Of a DNA stretch of 7,081 bases, positions 6,244-7,081 are shown one piece after another (positions within the stretch are counted from its first letter, which is position 1; every line of letters begins with the position of its first letter). The translations under genes were made by a program, and so were the position numbers. Under the pieces are notes generated by a model. That model did not search any database. It was not told where the DNA came from and was given only the letters and a program-made list of their open reading frames with translations. The DNA comes from Chloroflexi bacterium RBG_16_51_16 (GTDB lineage Bacteria; Chloroflexota; Anaerolineae; Anaerolineales; Villigracilaceae): contig MGNL01000018.1 in NCBI GenBank assembly GCA_001796785.1, forward strand, positions 14,849 to 21,929, read 5' to 3'.

Positions 6244-6312
6244 TCAACAGCAACCCCCGCCACCATCGCAGCAATCGCCTTCACTACAATCACATCGGTT
6301 ATCGATTTTCAC
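6244..6312 (-). CDS. Cysteine-rich microprotein (22 residues, six Cys), possible metal(loid)-binding peptide
   Basis: This very short frame starts at GTG (6312) with a perfect AAGGAGG ribosome binding site eight bases upstream and ends at TGA six bases before a terminator. The product has a short polar start, then Cys at residues 7, 9, 14, 15, 21 and 22: one C-x-C, two C-C pairs and a four-glycine run before the last pair, with acidic residues between. More than a quarter of the residues are Cys, as in metallothionein-like and other soft-metal-binding tails. It lies 120 bases downstream of arsM on the same strand, so binding of arsenite or another thiophilic metal is an attractive inference. 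I do not recognise a named family. It could also be a precursor of a modified peptide, although no modification enzyme is visible. The strong ribosome binding site, compact composition and terminator favour a real gene. Confidence 0.6.
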   Translation of the reverse strand: MKIDNRCDCSEGDCCDGGGGCC

Positions 6313-6388
6313 AGGTCTCACCTCCTTGCTATCCAAATTATTAATGTCGTTCTTTTGATCAATACTAATATGCAGGTGCGATGTGGAT

Positions 6389-6417
6389 ATTATTGAGATG
6401 ATCCGTCACTGGATCAA
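6389..6417 (-). promoter_or_regulatory. Candidate promoter for the Cys-rich peptide, downstream of arsM
   Basis: On the minus strand, TTGATC (6417-6412) and AATAAT (6394-6389) are 17 bases apart, in the gap between the arsM stop (6433) and the peptide start. The -35 matches four of six consensus bases and the -10 five of six. If active, it would give a leader of about 70 bases for the peptide. Read-through from arsM is the alternative. Confidence 0.35.
6399..6416. promoter_or_regulatory. 18-bp inverted repeat, possible operator
   Basis: TGATCC and GGATCA form perfect six-base arms around GTCACT. The dyad covers the -35 element and part of the spacer of the candidate promoter on the minus strand. 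It has no T-run, so it is not a terminator. An operator for a dimeric repressor is possible, but the sequence does not name one. Confidence 0.3.
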
Positions 6418-6432
6418 AGCTTCGGTTTAAGC

Positions 6433-7081
6433 CTAAGCCTCGGGTTTCCTGGCAGAAATTTTGGCGCTGAATACAGCTTGATAGAGGTCCTCACGACGGA
6501 TTTGCGGTAGATCCAATTGAGGATCAAGATCAGCCAGTGCAGAATCAACCGTTTCCTTGTCGAAATAGACAGGCTTGACCTCAATTTCCTTGAACCCGGC
6601 TAATTTCATCATTGCGATGTATTCATCAGCTTCTACGGCTCCGGATACACAACCAGCCCAGGCGCTCAGGCTGCGTTTGATTGCATCTGGCAGAGGTCCG
6701 TTTGTCAGGATGTCAGAGGCAGCCAGCCTGCCCCCCGGACGCAGTACTCTATAAGCCTCATTGAACACCTTGGTTTTTTCCGGCGATAGATTGATTACAC
6801 AATTCGACAGGATGACGTCCACTGTCGAATCATCGATAGGGAGTGCTTCAAGGTAGCCTTGACGGAATTCCACATTAGAAAAGTTAAGACGCTTTGCACT
6901 GGCGCGGGCTTTGTCGATCATCTCCGGGGTCATATCCACACCGATGACATGTCCTGAAGGGCTGACTTTTTTTGCAGCGAAGAAACAATCCAACCCTGCG
7001 CCTGACCCAAGGTCAAGGATAGTTTGCCCGGGTTGCAGGCTGGCGAGTGTGATTGGATCACCACAGCCATAACTCAGGTTT
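6433..7081 (-). CDS. arsM: Arsenite S-adenosylmethionine methyltransferase ArsM, N-terminus outside the window
   Basis: The frame stays open to the right edge, so the start codon lies beyond 7081; about 215 residues are seen and the family is usually 260-280 long. It transfers methyl groups from S-adenosylmethionine to trivalent arsenic in the cytoplasm. Numbering from the first visible residue, YGCGDP (4-9) is followed by SAM motif I, DLGSGAG (23-29), and GVDMTPEM (47-54). The family's arsenic-binding cysteines are apparent as Cys6 in YGCG, Cys94 in SNCVINLS and Cys143 in AGCVSGA. Cys32 lies just after motif I. The C-terminus (SARKPEA) has no Cys pair. An internal TTG at 6993 is not a credible start, because it falls inside motif I. 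No arsR or arsenic efflux gene is visible. A cysteine-rich microprotein follows on the same strand. Confidence 0.92.
   Translation of the reverse strand, partial: NLSYGCGDPITLASLQPGQTILDLGSGAGLDCFFAAKKVSPSGHVIGVDMTPEMIDKARASAKRLNFSNVEFRQGYLEALPIDDSTVDVILSNCVINLSPEKTKVFNEAYRVLRPGGRLAASDILTNGPLPDAIKRSLSAWAGCVSGAVEADEYIAMMKLAGFKEIEVKPVYFDKETVDSALADLDPQLDLPQIRREDLYQAVFSAKISARKPEA

Noticed and set aside
6144..6344. Plus-strand frame of 66 codons across the arsM-DegV gap
   Set aside because: It runs antisense to the DegV promoter, the terminator and the Cys-rich frame, has no ribosome binding site, and its translation has no recognisable pattern.
6433..6993. arsM starting at the internal TTG at 6993
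   Set aside because: The frame is open upstream to the window edge, and the upstream codons encode the conserved YGCG motif and the start of SAM motif I, so the gene is truncated by the window, not short.

Overview
The window (7081 bases, mid GC) looks like chromosomal DNA of an environmental, probably anaerobic bacterium. My best guess is Chloroflexota, class Anaerolineae. It rests on the mixture of gene types and on TAAAAT-type -10 elements, not on any marker gene, so it is an inference. No insertion sequence, tRNA, rRNA, CRISPR array or phage gene is visible.

Plus strand, 122-3090: a secreted lipoprotein with seven Asp-box (BNR/Ycf48-like) repeats, then a small two-CBS-domain protein with its own terminator. 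Next comes an RNase HI with an N-terminal hybrid-binding (viroplasmin-like) domain. It appears to be read from a leaderless promoter and overlaps a cysteine hydrolase of the isochorismatase family by ATGA, forming a two-gene operon.

Middle, 3091-5260: a small three-helix membrane protein on the minus strand diverges from a plus-strand Ste24-type M48 membrane metalloprotease. The protease is followed by a free-standing PAS-domain protein with its own likely promoter. A 14-bp bidirectional terminator then separates this PAS gene from the convergent DegV gene.

Right part, minus strand, 7081-5279: the window edge cuts an arsenite methyltransferase gene (arsM). It is followed by a very small cysteine-rich reading frame (22 codons, six Cys, strong ribosome binding site) and a terminator, and then by a DegV/FakB-type fatty-acid-binding protein with its own promoter. 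The cysteine-rich microprotein beside arsM is the most interesting item: it is too short for routine gene callers, and its Cys pairs suggest binding of a metal or metalloid.

The genes do not form one pathway. The window is a set of short independent transcription units; the arsM/Cys-peptide pair and the RNase H/cysteine hydrolase pair are the only likely functional or transcriptional partnerships.
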